Positions 36,042-46,941 of a stretch of DNA of 64,000 nucleotides are shown piece after piece. Position numbers and translations under genes: made by a program. The stretch is from Rhodospirillum sp. GTDB lineage: Bacteria > Pseudomonadota > Alphaproteobacteria > Rhodospirillales > Rhodospirillaceae. The number at the start of each line of letters is the position of its first letter. Positions within the stretch are counted from its first letter, which is position 1. Below the pieces are notes generated by a model that saw only the letters and a list, made by a program, of their open reading frames with translations, was not told where the DNA came from and made no database searches. The stretch covers positions 17,465-81,464 of the forward strand of contig JAIOYK010000020.1 in the NCBI GenBank assembly GCA_021741145.1, read 5' to 3'.

Positions 36042-38615
36042 TCAATCCCCGTGCCGGTCGGCCAGCCAACTCTGGATTTCCATGGGCACGGTCCAGCCCT
36101 GGGCCCTGTGTTCCTGGGCGGCTTTTCGCAGGAGTCGGGTTAGAAGCCGTTTGATCCAAGCCTCTTCCCGGGCCCTTTCCTGGGTCCCTTTCTGGGTCAC
36201 ATCCCGACCCGCGGCCCTGAGGACCAGTTGGAGCAACCGTTCCATGCCGTCGGCCCGCCCCCAAAGCACGTCCTGTTCCCGGTATTCGTGGGACAGGAAC
36301 CCGGCGAAGGCTCCCAATTCCGCGCCTTTTATCCGATTGGGGTTATCACTGATGGCCGTTGAATCCCGGGGGGACAGGCGCATGACTTCCGCCGTCACCA
36401 AGTCCGTGATGCCCGCTGTGTTCATGCGTGGGAATAGGGATCGATCGACGAAGGCGAAGGCCAGGGCCGCGTCGATCCCCGAGTCTCGGATCCCATGAGA
36501 CTCCGGCAGAAGCAGGAGGGCCTTGTAAAGGCGCGTCTTGTGGCCCTTGGTGGCCGCGGTATGGAGGCGGGCGAGCAAACGCCAGACGTCCTTCAATCCC
36601 GCGCCATGGTCTTCCAGAGCCTTTTTCACATCAAAGCCCAATGTGGATTCGAGAAACTTGTCCAGGGTATCCTGGTCCCCCGCGCCAAGGATTTCCGAGA
36701 TTTCATCACCCAGGGAACGGAAGGTCTCCTTGGGTTCCAACAGGGACGTTACCAGGGGCCGGTTAAGCCAAGGTTCATTCAGTTCGTCCAGGGCATCGGC
36801 CAGCTCGGCCTTGGCCCTGTCGATGGCTATACGGTCCGCCTCCATCAGGCCAACCGTGTCATAGGCGTCATCGACGACCTGGATCACGGCCCGGACCCGA
36901 CGCGCCCGATAGGCCAGATCGAAAGTCGACAGGAAAGAGCGGGGATCATCGGGCAAGTCCTGGCCCTGGCTGGCCTCGCGAATGGCCTCCGTGGTGATCC
37001 CTTCCCGAATACGGGGCAGATTGTCCGCCACCCAGCTTTTGAGCAGGAGGGCCAGAAATTGGCCATGGCGGGAGGCGGCGGGATAGGCCAGCACCCTGGC
37101 CAACAGGATCCCAAGGTCGTCGAGAATGGAACGGACCTTGACCCGGGCGTAGACCACGGCGTCCGGCGGGACTTCTCCGACGTCCACCATGGCGCTTTCG
37201 GCGGCCCGGTCCAGGTGGCGGGAAAAGTCTTCCAGGGAGAGGGGGCTGGGCAGGTCCACCCGCCAGCATTTCACCCGCTCCGTGGCCACCTTGGCGATCC
37301 AATTCCGGTCTTCGCGCAAGCGGACGACCGTGACGTCGCGCTCCTTCAAATGACGCAGATCCTCGTAAATCGGATCATCGGAGATCATGCCGATGAGCTT
37401 CATCATGGTCTTCACGAGAGGGGGACCACCGGCGGGAGGGAAGGGACTTCCGTCCGGCTTGCCCGTCCAGCGTTCCGGCGTTCCCCAATGGGCTGGGTTC
37501 ATGTCCTCGGGATCCGGTTCCAGGTACAGGATGGCGCGGTGCACGTCGCGGGCAACGGGCTTGCGCTCTATGGCGTGGATCAGGTCGGTGAAGGGATGAT
37601 TGTTCTCGATCCCCCCATCCGCCATCCAGGCGCGATCAACGGGCGACCCAGACAAGGCATGTTCCCGCAAAATGGCCCGCGGGAAGCGCGTCACCCAGTC
37701 CTTGGTCAGGATGCGCCCCGGTTCCTTGCGCCAAGCCGCGGCAATGGTTTCGTGGGTTTCCAAGGGAAAGGCCACGGGGAAGGACGCCGTGGTGCGAGCG
37801 CAATAGGTCAGGTCGAAATTATCCAACTTGGCGGCTTCGGAGGGGCGACCTTTGAAGTGCGCCATATGGGCATGGGTTCGCTCGAAAAGTTGGTCTTTTT
37901 GGTTTACCGAGGTCAGGGGCAGAGGACGAGGCCAGCCGAACAGATCCGTCCGGGTCACGAAGACGTCCAAGTCGCTGTCCGCCGGGATCAGCGGGGCGGT
38001 CGTTTTGGCGTCCATGGCGTCCAAAGCATCGGCGATGAGTTGGGTGAAGGTATCCCCGTTGAGGGGTGTATAGCGCCCATCCTTGCTGACGAGGGCGCTA
38101 TACAGGGTGCCATAAAGCCAGTCCCGGTCCAGCCCGCCCAAGGTCAGATAGTGATCCAATGTCTTCCGGCTTTCCTTGTCGGTCATTTTCCAGAGCATGC
38201 CGTTGATGGCCTGGCGGAAGATCCACCAGACCCCATGGGGCGGCTTCACCGTCAGGACACGCAGGTCGGCCTGGTTGATCCAGGTGGCCGTCAGAGGGGT
38301 AATATCGGCCCCTTCCAGGATGGCCTTGCCCAGGGCCACGCCATTGATGCCCCCGGCGGAGGTTCCGGCGATGGCGTCAACCACCACCCGCAGGGGGGGG
38401 CAGCCTGTTTTTTGCTCGATCTCCTCGAGGACCGAAATCCATTCCTGGGCGGTGGGACCGAGGCCCGCGGCCGCGGCGAACGTGGGGTCCATCTTGGCCC
38501 GGCTGGCACGGAGCAACTCCCAGACCTCCCGTACGATACCGTTCATGTAAACGGCGAGGGACACTCCGCCGTAGAGAACCAACCCGACCCGGATGTCCTT
38601 GGGTGCCCGTTCCAT
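36042..38615 (-). CDS. Large patatin-like phospholipase, 857 aa
   Basis: Patatin domain in residues about 10-360: oxyanion glycine loop VLYGGVSLAVYMNG, nucleophile elbow AGTSAGGINGVALG (Gly-Thr-Ser-Ala-Gly-Gly) and catalytic Asp in MADGGIENNHPF. The remaining roughly 480 residues are helical, with no domain I recognise, matching the long patatin-related protein family (TIGR03607) found in alphaproteobacteria. Probably a cytosolic lipid acyl hydrolase; substrate unknown. GGGGAGAGAGGG ribosome site. An unusually long open frame (36495-38663) on the other strand is a codon-bias shadow. Confidence 0.87.
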   Translation of the reverse strand: MERAPKDIRVGLVLYGGVSLAVYMNGIVREVWELLRASRAKMDPTFAAAAGLGPTAQEWISVLEEIEQKTGCPPLRVVVDAIAGTSAGGINGVALGKAILEGADITPLTATWINQADLRVLTVKPPHGVWWIFRQAINGMLWKMTDKESRKTLDHYLTLGGLDRDWLYGTLYSALVSKDGRYTPLNGDTFTQLIADALDAMDAKTTAPLIPADSDLDVFVTRTDLFGWPRPLPLTSVNQKDQLFERTHAHMAHFKGRPSEAAKLDNFDLTYCARTTASFPVAFPLETHETIAAAWRKEPGRILTKDWVTRFPRAILREHALSGSPVDRAWMADGGIENNHPFTDLIHAIERKPVARDVHRAILYLEPDPEDMNPAHWGTPERWTGKPDGSPFPPAGGPPLVKTMMKLIGMISDDPIYEDLRHLKERDVTVVRLREDRNWIAKVATERVKCWRVDLPSPLSLEDFSRHLDRAAESAMVDVGEVPPDAVVYARVKVRSILDDLGILLARVLAYPAASRHGQFLALLLKSWVADNLPRIREGITTEAIREASQGQDLPDDPRSFLSTFDLAYRARRVRAVIQVVDDAYDTVGLMEADRIAIDRAKAELADALDELNEPWLNRPLVTSLLEPKETFRSLGDEISEILGAGDQDTLDKFLESTLGFDVKKALEDHGAGLKDVWRLLARLHTAATKGHKTRLYKALLLLPESHGIRDSGIDAALAFAFVDRSLFPRMNTAGITDLVTAEVMRLSPRDSTAISDNPNRIKGAELGAFAGFLSHEYREQDVLWGRADGMERLLQLVLRAAGRDVTQKGTQERAREEAWIKRLLTRLLRKAAQEHRAQGWTVPMEIQSWLADRHGD

Positions 38616-38743
38616 GGTCCCTCTCTCCCCTTCCGTTTAAAAACCGCCTTGTTCAGGGGATGAGGATAGGTCGAGGGGGGCGCGATGACAATGAAAGAGG
38701 ATTTTATTAAACAATTACACTAAATAAGTGTGTCGAGATGACC

Positions 38744-39199
38744 CTACATGGCGCGCAGATGGTCCCGCATGTCGCGCAAGTGGATACTCCACCCCGCTGA
38801 ATGGTTGGCGAGCAGGGTATCCTTGGCCTCTTCGCCCTGGCCTCGGCCCAGGGCGTCCCAACCGGTGTGGTCCAGGCGCAGACGGGTGCGCCCAGGGGCA
38901 GGTTCTTCCAGGGTGATCGAGACTCGGGTGATCAAAGGCCAGCCGCGGTCCTTCCAAGTCATCACCAGTTGGTTCGGTGGTTGGCAGGTCAGGACTTCGC
39001 CCTCGGTGACCATGGGGATCCCGGTGCCGTCGTCCCAGTCCTCCCGCAACTTGCCGCCCACCCGGGCGTCGAGGGTGACGTGGTCTCCCCACCAGGACCG
39101 GATGTGTTCGGGGCCGGTTAGAATCTCCCAAACCCGATCGGGGGGAGCGGGAAGGGTGAGGGTTAAACTCAGTCGGTCGGGGCCGTTTTCCACATCCAT
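38744..39199 (-). CDS. SRPBCC-family (AHSA1-like) protein
   Basis: A 151-aa helix-grip protein: PAPPDRVWEILTGPEHIRSWWG, GGKLREDWDDG, and W...HL..MRDHL at the end. The family binds hydrophobic ligands or aids stress proteins; ligand unknown. AAGGAACG ribosome site precedes ATG. 18 nt downstream of uvrA on the same strand, so probably cotranscribed with it. Confidence 0.82.
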   Translation of the reverse strand: MDVENGPDRLSLTLTLPAPPDRVWEILTGPEHIRSWWGDHVTLDARVGGKLREDWDDGTGIPMVTEGEVLTCQPPNQLVMTWKDRGWPLITRVSITLEEPAPGRTRLRLDHTGWDALGRGQGEEAKDTLLANHSAGWSIHLRDMRDHLRAM

Positions 39200-39217
39200 G
39201 GGGCGTTCCTTTTCGTC

Positions 39218-42067
39218 TTATTCCACGGGTTTCCGGGCGGCCAGATAGGGCTTCAGATAGGTGCCCGTATGGCTTCCCGGCGTGGCCGCGACCGCTTCGG
39301 GAGTACCCTGGGCGACAACGTGACCACCGCCGGCCCCCCCCTCGGGTCCCATGTCGATGATGTGGTCGGCGGTTTTGATGACCTCCAGGTTATGCTCGAT
39401 CACCAGAACCGTGTTCCCGGTGTCCACCAAGGCTTGAAGGACCTCCATCAGCTTTCGCACATCCTCGAAATGCAGGCCCGTGGTGGGTTCGTCGAGGATA
39501 TAGAGGGTGCGCCCCGTTGCCCGTTTGGACAGCTCCTTGGAGAGTTTCACCCGCTGAGCCTCGCCACCGGACAGGGTTGTGGCCTGCTGACCCAGGTGGA
39601 CATAGTCCAGACCCACCTGGGAGAGCAGGTCCATCTTGTCGCGCACGGCGGGGACGGCCTTGAAGAAGTCCTTGGCCTCCTCGACGGTCATGTCCAGCAC
39701 GTCGGCGATGGATTTGCCCTTGAAGGCGACCTCCAGGGTTTCCCGGTTGTAACGCTTGCCCTTGCAGACGTCGCAGGTCACGAAAACATCGGGCAGGAAG
39801 TGCATTTCGATCTTCAGCACGCCGTCGCCCTGGCAAGCCTCGCAGCGCCCCCCCTTCACGTTGAAGGAGAAGCGGCCCGGCTTGTAGCCCCGGGTCTTGG
39901 CTTCGGGCAGACCCGCGAACCAATCGCGGATGGGGGTAAAGGCACCGGTGTAGGTGGCCGGATTGGACCGAGGCGTGCGGCCGATGGGGCTCTGGTCGAT
40001 GTCGACGATTTTGTCGATATGGTGGATGCCCTCGATGGTGTCGTGGTCGCCGGGCAGATCCCGGGCGCCGTGCAGGTGGCGGGCGAGGGCCTTGTACAGG
40101 GTCTCGATCACCAGGGTCGACTTGCCGCCGCCGGACACACCGGTGATGCAGGTGAAGGTGCCCAGCGGAATCTTGACGGTCACGGACTGGAGGTTGTTGG
40201 CCCGGGCGCCCTTGATCTCCAAAAACCGGCCATCCCCGGGGCGGCGGGAGGCGGGCAGGGGAACCGCCCGTTTGCCCGTAAGATATTGACCGGTGATGCT
40301 CTCGGGCACGGCCATGACCTCGTCCGGCGTGCCCTGGGCGACGATGGTGCCCCCATGGACTCCAGCGCCCGGCCCCATATCCACCAGATAGTCCGCGGCG
40401 CGGATGGCGTCCTCGTCATGTTCGACGACGATCACCGTGTTGCCGATGTCCCGCAGGCGTTTCAAGGTGATGAGCAGCCGGTCGTTGTCCCGCTGGTGCA
40501 AGCCGATGGAGGGTTCGTCCAGCACGTAGAGGACGCCGGTCAGCCCCGAACCGATCTGACTGGCCAGACGGATCCGTTGACTCTCTCCGCCCGACAGGGT
40601 GCCCGAGGTGCGAGAGAGGGACAGGTAGTCCAGGCCCACGTTGCCGAGGAAGCCCAAGCGTTCGTTGATCTCCCGCAGGATACGGTCGGCGATGGACAGG
40701 TCCTTCTCCGAAAGCAAGCTTTCCAGACCCGCGAACCACGCCCGGGCCCCGGCGATGGACAGGGCGGAAATCTCGCCCACGTGCTTGCCCTGGATCTTGA
40801 CGGCCAAGGCTTCAGGCTTCAGGCGGTGGCCTCCGCAGGCTTCGCAGGGGGCGGTGGCCTGATAGCGTGACAATTCGTCTCGAATCCAATTGCTGTCCGT
40901 CTCCCGCCAACGCCGCTGAATGTTGGGGATCACCCCCTCGAAGGGCTTTTCGGTCTTGTAGCTCCGCGTCCCGTCGTTGAAGGCCAGGGGGATGATCTCC
41001 TTGCCGGACCCATGGAGGACCACTTGGCGGACCTCCTCCGGAAGGTCCTTCCATGGCCTGTCCATGTCGGCGCCGAAGTGTCTGACAACGCTGGATAAAG
41101 CCTGGGCGTAGTAGGGGGAGGGCGGGGTCTGGCTCGACCAGGGAGCGACGGCGCCCCTGTTGAGGCTGAGTGTCTGGTCGGGGACCACCAGCTCCGGATC
41201 GAAATACATAGTCACCCCGAGGCCGTCGCAAGTGGGACAGGCGCCGAAGGGGTTGTTGAAGGAAAACAGACGCGGCTCGATCTCATCAATGGTGAAGCCG
41301 CTGACCGGGCAGGCGAAGCGGGCCGAATAGGTGTGGCGCGCGCCGGTTTGGGCATCCTCGGCGAAGACCAGGCCATCGGACAGCTCCAGGGCCGTTTCCA
41401 GGGAGTCCGCCAAGCGGGTTTGCAGGCCCTCGCGCACGATCAGGCGGTCCACGACCACCTCGATTTCATGTTTGATCTTCTTATTCAAAGCGGGGACGTC
41501 GGAGATTTCGTAAATCTCGCCATCCACCTTCACCCGGCTGAACCCCTTCTTGGACAGCTCCGCCAGTTCCTTCTTGAACTCGCCCTTTCGGCCCCGGGCG
41601 ATGGGGGCGAGGAGATAGAGGCGCGCGCCCTCCTCCAGTCCCATGATCCGGTCGACCATCTGGCTGACCGTCTGGCTTTCGATGGGCAGACCCGTGGCCG
41701 GGGAATGGGGCACACCAATCCGCGCCCAAAGCAGACGCATATAGTCGTGAATCTCCGTCACCGTCCCCACCGTGGAGCGCGGATTGCGCGACGTTGTCTT
41801 CTGCTCGATGGAAATGGCCGGAGAGAGCCCCTCGATGGAATCCACATCGGGCTTCTGCATCAGTTCCAGGAACTGCCGGGCATAGGACGACAGGGACTCC
41901 ACATAGCGCCTTTGCCCTTCGGCGTAGATTGTGTCAAAGGCGAGACTCGACTTGCCAGAGCCGGATAACCCCGTGATAACAACCAACTTATCCCTTGGAA
42001 TTGTAAGGTTTACGTCTTTCAGGTTGTGTTGCCTCGCGCCGCAGACGCGTATTTCGTGAGTGCTCAT
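39218..42067 (-). CDS. uvrA: Excinuclease ABC subunit A
   Basis: A 949-aa damage-recognition ATPase of nucleotide excision repair. Two ABC modules with Walker [15 protein letters not shown] and [14 protein letters not shown], two signature motifs (LSGGESQRI and LSGGEAQRV), and zinc modules CEACGGHR and CEACQGDG...CDVCKGKRY. In the first zinc module one Cys is Ser ([16 protein letters not shown]), as is common in alphaproteobacterial UvrA. No alphaproteobacterial LexA box (GTTC/GAAC pairs) is visible upstream. Confidence 0.97.
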   Translation of the reverse strand: MSTHEIRVCGARQHNLKDVNLTIPRDKLVVITGLSGSGKSSLAFDTIYAEGQRRYVESLSSYARQFLELMQKPDVDSIEGLSPAISIEQKTTSRNPRSTVGTVTEIHDYMRLLWARIGVPHSPATGLPIESQTVSQMVDRIMGLEEGARLYLLAPIARGRKGEFKKELAELSKKGFSRVKVDGEIYEISDVPALNKKIKHEIEVVVDRLIVREGLQTRLADSLETALELSDGLVFAEDAQTGARHTYSARFACPVSGFTIDEIEPRLFSFNNPFGACPTCDGLGVTMYFDPELVVPDQTLSLNRGAVAPWSSQTPPSPYYAQALSSVVRHFGADMDRPWKDLPEEVRQVVLHGSGKEIIPLAFNDGTRSYKTEKPFEGVIPNIQRRWRETDSNWIRDELSRYQATAPCEACGGHRLKPEALAVKIQGKHVGEISALSIAGARAWFAGLESLLSEKDLSIADRILREINERLGFLGNVGLDYLSLSRTSGTLSGGESQRIRLASQIGSGLTGVLYVLDEPSIGLHQRDNDRLLITLKRLRDIGNTVIVVEHDEDAIRAADYLVDMGPGAGVHGGTIVAQGTPDEVMAVPESITGQYLTGKRAVPLPASRRPGDGRFLEIKGARANNLQSVTVKIPLGTFTCITGVSGGGKSTLVIETLYKALARHLHGARDLPGDHDTIEGIHHIDKIVDIDQSPIGRTPRSNPATYTGAFTPIRDWFAGLPEAKTRGYKPGRFSFNVKGGRCEACQGDGVLKIEMHFLPDVFVTCDVCKGKRYNRETLEVAFKGKSIADVLDMTVEEAKDFFKAVPAVRDKMDLLSQVGLDYVHLGQQATTLSGGEAQRVKLSKELSKRATGRTLYILDEPTTGLHFEDVRKLMEVLQALVDTGNTVLVIEHNLEVIKTADHIIDMGPEGGAGGGHVVAQGTPEAVAATPGSHTGTYLKPYLAARKPVE

Positions 42068-42479
42068 AGGGTTTCGCCCGGGAAAAAGTCGAGTGTTTTG
42101 ATCCGGGGCTTATCTAGCGCGCCTGGGGCTCATTTGCACGTCTTCCGACAAAACGTAATTTTTGGATCCAAAGTCCACTATTGGAGCAACAATTTGTCGC
42201 TCGCGAAGTGCCCTAGGACAGATGTATAAAGATTGTGGACCGGAGGCGGGCGATCATGGCTGTCCGGGTAACGTCATGGCGTAACAGCGGTCGGATTCTG
42301 GGAATTGCGTGGCGCTGTCCACCTGTTGTAACACGATTAATCGATACCACTTCTTGAGGGGCCGTCGTGGTGGGGGGCCCTTCTTATTCCAAAATCCGGG
42401 ATGTTTGGCTCGTTTCTCGCGGCTCGTATCCAGAAATGCGGGCAAGGTCGCGGAGATCCAAAAAAAACTAGGGGGTAGG
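42068..42479. other. 412-nt intergenic region between uvrA and livH
   Basis: Divergent promoter region, AT-richer than surroundings. I see no LexA-type box and no confident sigma-70 pair. Near 42352-42394 a GAGGGGCC...GGGCCCTTCTTATT segment can fold into an imperfect hairpin with a short T-rich tail about 90 nt before livH, which could act as an attenuator (inference). A long frame joined to livH (from 42309) is not a real extension. Confidence 0.4.
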
Positions 42480-43394
42480 GTGGCGTATTTTATCCAGCAA
42501 TTGATCAACGGGCTCACGCTCGGCGCGATCTATGGCCTGATTGCCATCGGTTATACGATGGTCTACGGCATTATCGGCATGATCAACTTCGCCCATGGCG
42601 AGATCTACATGATCGGCGCCTTTCTGGCGATCATCAGCTATTTGGTCTTTGGAGACATGGGCATTGTCTCCATTCCCATTCTGCTGATGGGCATGTTGGT
42701 CATTTCCATGATCTTCACGGCCGCTTACGGATGGACAGTGGAACGGTTGGCCTACCGGCCCCTGCGGGGTTCCTTCCGGCTGGCACCGCTGATTTCGGCC
42801 ATTGGCATGTCCATCGCCCTGCAGAACTACGTGCAGATATCCCAGGGCGCGCGGGTCAAGCCCATTCAACCGGTTGTTCAGGGTGGGTTCCAACTGTTCA
42901 CCCAGGGCGGGTTCGCCGTTCAGATCACCTACCTTCAAATCGTCATCTGGGTTTTGACCACGGCCCTGATGGTCGGGTTTACGTATTTGATCACCCAAAC
43001 CTCTTTGGGACGTCAGCAGCGGGCCTGCGAACAGGACCGCAAGATGGCGTCCCTGATCGGGGTGAACGTGGACAGGACCATTTCCCTGACATTCGTCCTG
43101 GGCGCCGCGCTCGCCGCGGTGGCCGGACTGATCACCACCCTTTATTACGGTGTCATCGACTTCTACGTTGGTTTCCTCGCGGGGATGAAGGCCTTCACGG
43201 CGGCGGTGCTGGGTGGCATCGGATCCCTGCCTGGCGCCATGCTGGGAGGATTGATGATCGGTCTGATCGAGGCCTTCTGGTCGGCCTATTTCACCATCGA
43301 ATACAAGGACGTCGCCACCTTTGGTATCCTCGTTCTCGTGCTGATCTTCAAGCCGACGGGTTTCCTCGGTAAGCCGGAAGTGGAGAAGGTGTGA
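42480..43394 (+). CDS. livH: Branched-chain amino-acid ABC permease LivH
   Basis: A 304-aa inner-membrane permease of the LIV-I type importer for Leu/Ile/Val. MAYFIQQLINGLTLGAIYGLIAIGYTMVYGIIGMINFAHGE is nearly identical to E. coli LivH; the GTG start at 42480 preceded by GGGGGTAGG gives the right N-terminus. About eight membrane helices, ending GFLGKPEVEKV. livM starts on its stop codon. Confidence 0.95.
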   Translation: MAYFIQQLINGLTLGAIYGLIAIGYTMVYGIIGMINFAHGEIYMIGAFLAIISYLVFGDMGIVSIPILLMGMLVISMIFTAAYGWTVERLAYRPLRGSFRLAPLISAIGMSIALQNYVQISQGARVKPIQPVVQGGFQLFTQGGFAVQITYLQIVIWVLTTALMVGFTYLITQTSLGRQQRACEQDRKMASLIGVNVDRTISLTFVLGAALAAVAGLITTLYYGVIDFYVGFLAGMKAFTAAVLGGIGSLPGAMLGGLMIGLIEAFWSAYFTIEYKDVATFGILVLVLIFKPTGFLGKPEVEKV

Positions 43395-44746
43395 TGGCCG
43401 ACACCGTGATCGATACCAAAAAGCCGGGCCTGATGGTTGGATGGCTCGACCTGGGCGCCATGCTCAAGGAATGCGTCATCACCGCCCTCCTGTCCGCGGT
43501 GTTGTTTCTGCCCTTCATCGCCCTCCACGCCGATACGGGTGGCTCCGGCGGGCTTGTCATCGAGACCCGCTGGGACAGTTGGGCCTGGTTCGTGCTGGCG
43601 GCCTTCGTCGGCCGCGCCCTGTTGGTGGTCTGGCGGGAAAACCCCTCCAGCCGAACTCGGGACATGCTGGCCAAGACGGTTGTCACGCCCGTGGGTGGAT
43701 TCTTCCGCAAGAACATGGTGGCCATTGGTTTGGTCGCCCTGGTTCTGGCTGTCCTCTTCCCCATCTCCCCCTTCGGAAACCGGTACTCCGTGGACGTCGC
43801 CACCACCTGGATGATTTACATCATGCTGGGCTGGGGGCTGAACATCGTGGTTGGTCTGGCGGGACTGCTTGACCTGGGCTACGTGGCTTTCTACGCCGTG
43901 GGCGCCTATTCCTACGCCCTGCTATCTCAGACCTTCGGCTGGTCCTTCTGGGTCTGTCTGCCCCTGGCCGGTGTTTTCGCCGCTTTCTTTGGCGTGATCC
44001 TGGGCTTTCCAGTGCTTCGCCTCAGGGGAGATTATTTGGCGATCGTGACATTGGGGTTCGGTGAAATCATCCGGGTGATCCTGCTGAACTGGTACAATGT
44101 AACCAATGGCCCCGATGGCATCAGCGGTATCGAACGCCCGACATTGTTCGGATTGGAGTTCGGTCGGAATGCCGCGGAGGGGGGAACCACGTTCCATGAC
44201 TTCTTCGGGTTGGAATACTCGACAATGTACCGGGTCGTCTTTCTGTTCTACCTGATCCTGGCGCTTGCCGTGCTGACCAATCTGTTCACCCAGCGCATCC
44301 GCAAGCTGCCCGTGGGCCGGGCCTGGGAAGCCCTGCGCGAGGACGAGATCGCCTGCCGTTCGTTGGGCATGAATCCAACGAACATCAAACTCTCCGCCTT
44401 CGCCCTGGGGGCGATGTTTGGTGGCTTCGCCGGGTCCTTCTTCGCCACCCGTCAGGGCTTCATCAGCCCGGAGAGTTTCACCTTCATTGAAAGCGCGGTT
44501 ATCCTCGCCATCGTGGTGTTGGGCGGCATGGGAAGTCAGATCGGCGTGGTCATCGCCGCCTTCTTCCTGATTGTTCTGCCGGAAATGGCCCGTGAATTTG
44601 AACAATACCGAATGCTTGTCTTCGGCGCGGCCATGGTCGCGGTGATGGTCTGGCGCCCCCGGGGTCTGCTGTCCTACCGGGATCCGACCATTCTGTTCTC
44701 GAAAATCACGGGACGAAAATCCACGGGACGGGAGCACCAAGCATGA
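43394..44746 (+). CDS. livM: Branched-chain amino-acid ABC permease LivM
   Basis: A 450-aa permease with about ten membrane segments; YIMLGWGLNIVVGLAGLLDLGYVAFYAVGAYSYA and LRLRGDYLAIVTLGFGEIIRVI are LivM hallmarks. The 90-residue N-terminal part with a TM and cytoplasmic loop (about 1-130) is as in the long LivM form. Overlaps livH by one nt (TGATG) and livG by four nt (ATGA). Confidence 0.95.
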   Translation: MADTVIDTKKPGLMVGWLDLGAMLKECVITALLSAVLFLPFIALHADTGGSGGLVIETRWDSWAWFVLAAFVGRALLVVWRENPSSRTRDMLAKTVVTPVGGFFRKNMVAIGLVALVLAVLFPISPFGNRYSVDVATTWMIYIMLGWGLNIVVGLAGLLDLGYVAFYAVGAYSYALLSQTFGWSFWVCLPLAGVFAAFFGVILGFPVLRLRGDYLAIVTLGFGEIIRVILLNWYNVTNGPDGISGIERPTLFGLEFGRNAAEGGTTFHDFFGLEYSTMYRVVFLFYLILALAVLTNLFTQRIRKLPVGRAWEALREDEIACRSLGMNPTNIKLSAFALGAMFGGFAGSFFATRQGFISPESFTFIESAVILAIVVLGGMGSQIGVVIAAFFLIVLPEMAREFEQYRMLVFGAAMVAVMVWRPRGLLSYRDPTILFSKITGRKSTGREHQA

Positions 44747-45611
44747 GCACCACCGCCGAAATGCTCCTGACCGTGGAGCACCTGACCATGCGCTTCGGGG
44801 GACTGGTCGCCATTGACGACCTGTCCTTCGAGGCCCGCAATCGGGAAATTACTTCGATCATCGGCCCCAACGGCGCGGGAAAGACCACTGTTTTTAACTG
44901 TTTGACCGGGTTTTATAAGCCGACGGTTGGACGGCTGATCCTGAACCATCCGAAATCCGGGAACACCTATTTCCTGGAACGGATGGAGGGTTTCAAGGTC
45001 GCCCAGGTGGCCCATGTGGGGCGGACGTTTCAGAACATCCGGTTGTTCGGTCAGATGTCGGTGCTGGAGAACCTGATCGTCGCCCAGCACAATGTGTTGA
45101 TGAAGGCCTCGAAGTTCTCCATCGCCGGACTGCTCCGGCTTCCCGTTTACATGCGGGCCGAAAGGGAAGCCATCGACCTGGCCACCTATTGGATGGACAA
45201 GGTGGGGTTGACCGACAAGGCCGATTGGGATTCCCAGAACCTGCCCTACGGGGACCAGCGCCGCCTGGAAATCGCCCGAGCCATGTGCACCCGGCCGGTG
45301 ATGCTCTGTCTGGATGAACCGGCCGCGGGCCTGAATCCCCGGGAATCCCTGGAGCTGAACGACCTTTTGGTCTCTATCCGCGACGACCATGGGATCGGTC
45401 TTCTGCTGATCGAACATGACATGAGCGTGGTCATGGGCATTTCCGACCATATTGTCGTGCTCGACCATGGCCGGAAAATCGCCGATGGCGATCCGGCCGC
45501 GGTGCGCGAGGATCCCGCGGTCATCAAAGCCTATCTTGGTGAGGAAGAGGACGAGGAATTGCCCCCGGAAGTCGCCCAGGATCTTGCAACTAGCGGGACG
45601 GGGGGCAAGCC

Positions 45612-45615
<4 letters not shown>
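44743..45615 (+). CDS. livG: Branched-chain amino-acid ABC ATPase LivG
   Basis: A 290-aa ATPase: Walker A GPNGAGKTTVFNCLTGFY, the extended Q-loop region VGRTFQNIRLFGQMSV, degenerate signature LPYGDQRRLEIARAMCT and Walker B LCLDEPAAGL. The acidic C-terminal tail (EEEDEELPPEVAQD) is an extension. ATGA couplings at both ends. Confidence 0.95.
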
Positions 45616-46336
<721 letters not shown>

Positions 46337-46337
<1 letters not shown>

Positions 46338-46690
46338 TGGACCATAACGCCCTACTCGGCTCCTCGCCCCTGGTGTTTCTTCTGTTCACCATCGTTTTGG
46401 TCGGCTGGGCCGCCTTCATGACCGGCAACGCCCTGGCTGGAACTTGGCGCCCCATGGTCCAGGCCGTGCCCTATGGCATCCTGACTGGGTTGGCGGATCG
46501 GTTTTTTGTCTACGCCCTGTTTGGCGGCGACCTTCTGTCCTTGACGGGCTTTCTGATCGATACGACCATCCTGATCGGGATAAGTCTGCTCGCCTACCGA
46601 ATGACCCAAGCCCGGAATATGGTCAGCCAGTATCCCTGGTTGTACGAACGCACGGGTCTGCTGGGCTGGCGGGAAAAGGGCAAAGGGTAA
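46337..46690 (+). CDS. Small membrane protein coupled to the liv operon (DUF6867-like)
   Basis: A 117-aa protein with about three membrane helices (LVFLLFTIVLVGWAAFMTG; VPYGILTGLADRFFVYALFGG; FLIDTTILIGISLLAYRMTQ) ending in a charged YPWLYERTGLLGWREK tail. ATG overlaps the livF stop (TGATG), strongly implying translation with the transporter. Small proteins of this kind occur at the same place in liv operons of several alphaproteobacteria (from memory); role unknown, perhaps transporter assembly or regulation. Confidence 0.75.
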
Positions 46691-46697
46691 CCTGTTT

Positions 46698-46723
46698 CTC
46701 CACCGGCGCGACGTCCGGTGGAG
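46698..46723 (+). other. 9-bp hairpin between the liv membrane gene and livK
   Basis: CTCCACCGG-CGCGACGT-CCGGTGGAG just after the stop codon; a second stem GAGCCTA-AAAGA-TAGGCTC lies at 46748-46766. Such stems usually separate a highly expressed binding-protein transcript from the permease mRNA. Confidence 0.7.
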
Positions 46724-46941
46724 GTCTTGGAAGTCCACCCTGGAAAATGAGCCTAAAAGATAGGCTCGGAAAATTGAACTAGAAAATGGGCATGGAAAAT
46801 AGGCATGGTCGTGCCTATGTGCCCAGGTGGATTTCGCCTTCCGGGTTTCCCGTTCGGGAAGCCCATCCTACGGGTCGGACCGGTGGGGTTTCGATCCAGT
46901 CGTTCACGACACGTCCACTTCACACAAGGAGAGTGGTTCAA

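Noticed and set aside
36042..38615. Patatin protein as CBASS phage-defence effector
   Set aside because: No cyclic oligonucleotide synthase or accessory gene in the neighbourhood.
36495..38663. 722-aa plus-strand frame opposite the patatin gene
   Set aside because: Shadow from high-GC codon bias; composition lacks domain motifs while the minus strand has a clear catalytic site.
42068..42479. SOS (LexA) box upstream of uvrA
   Set aside because: No GTTC-N7-GTTC or GAAC-N7-GAAC pair found in the region or upstream of ssb.
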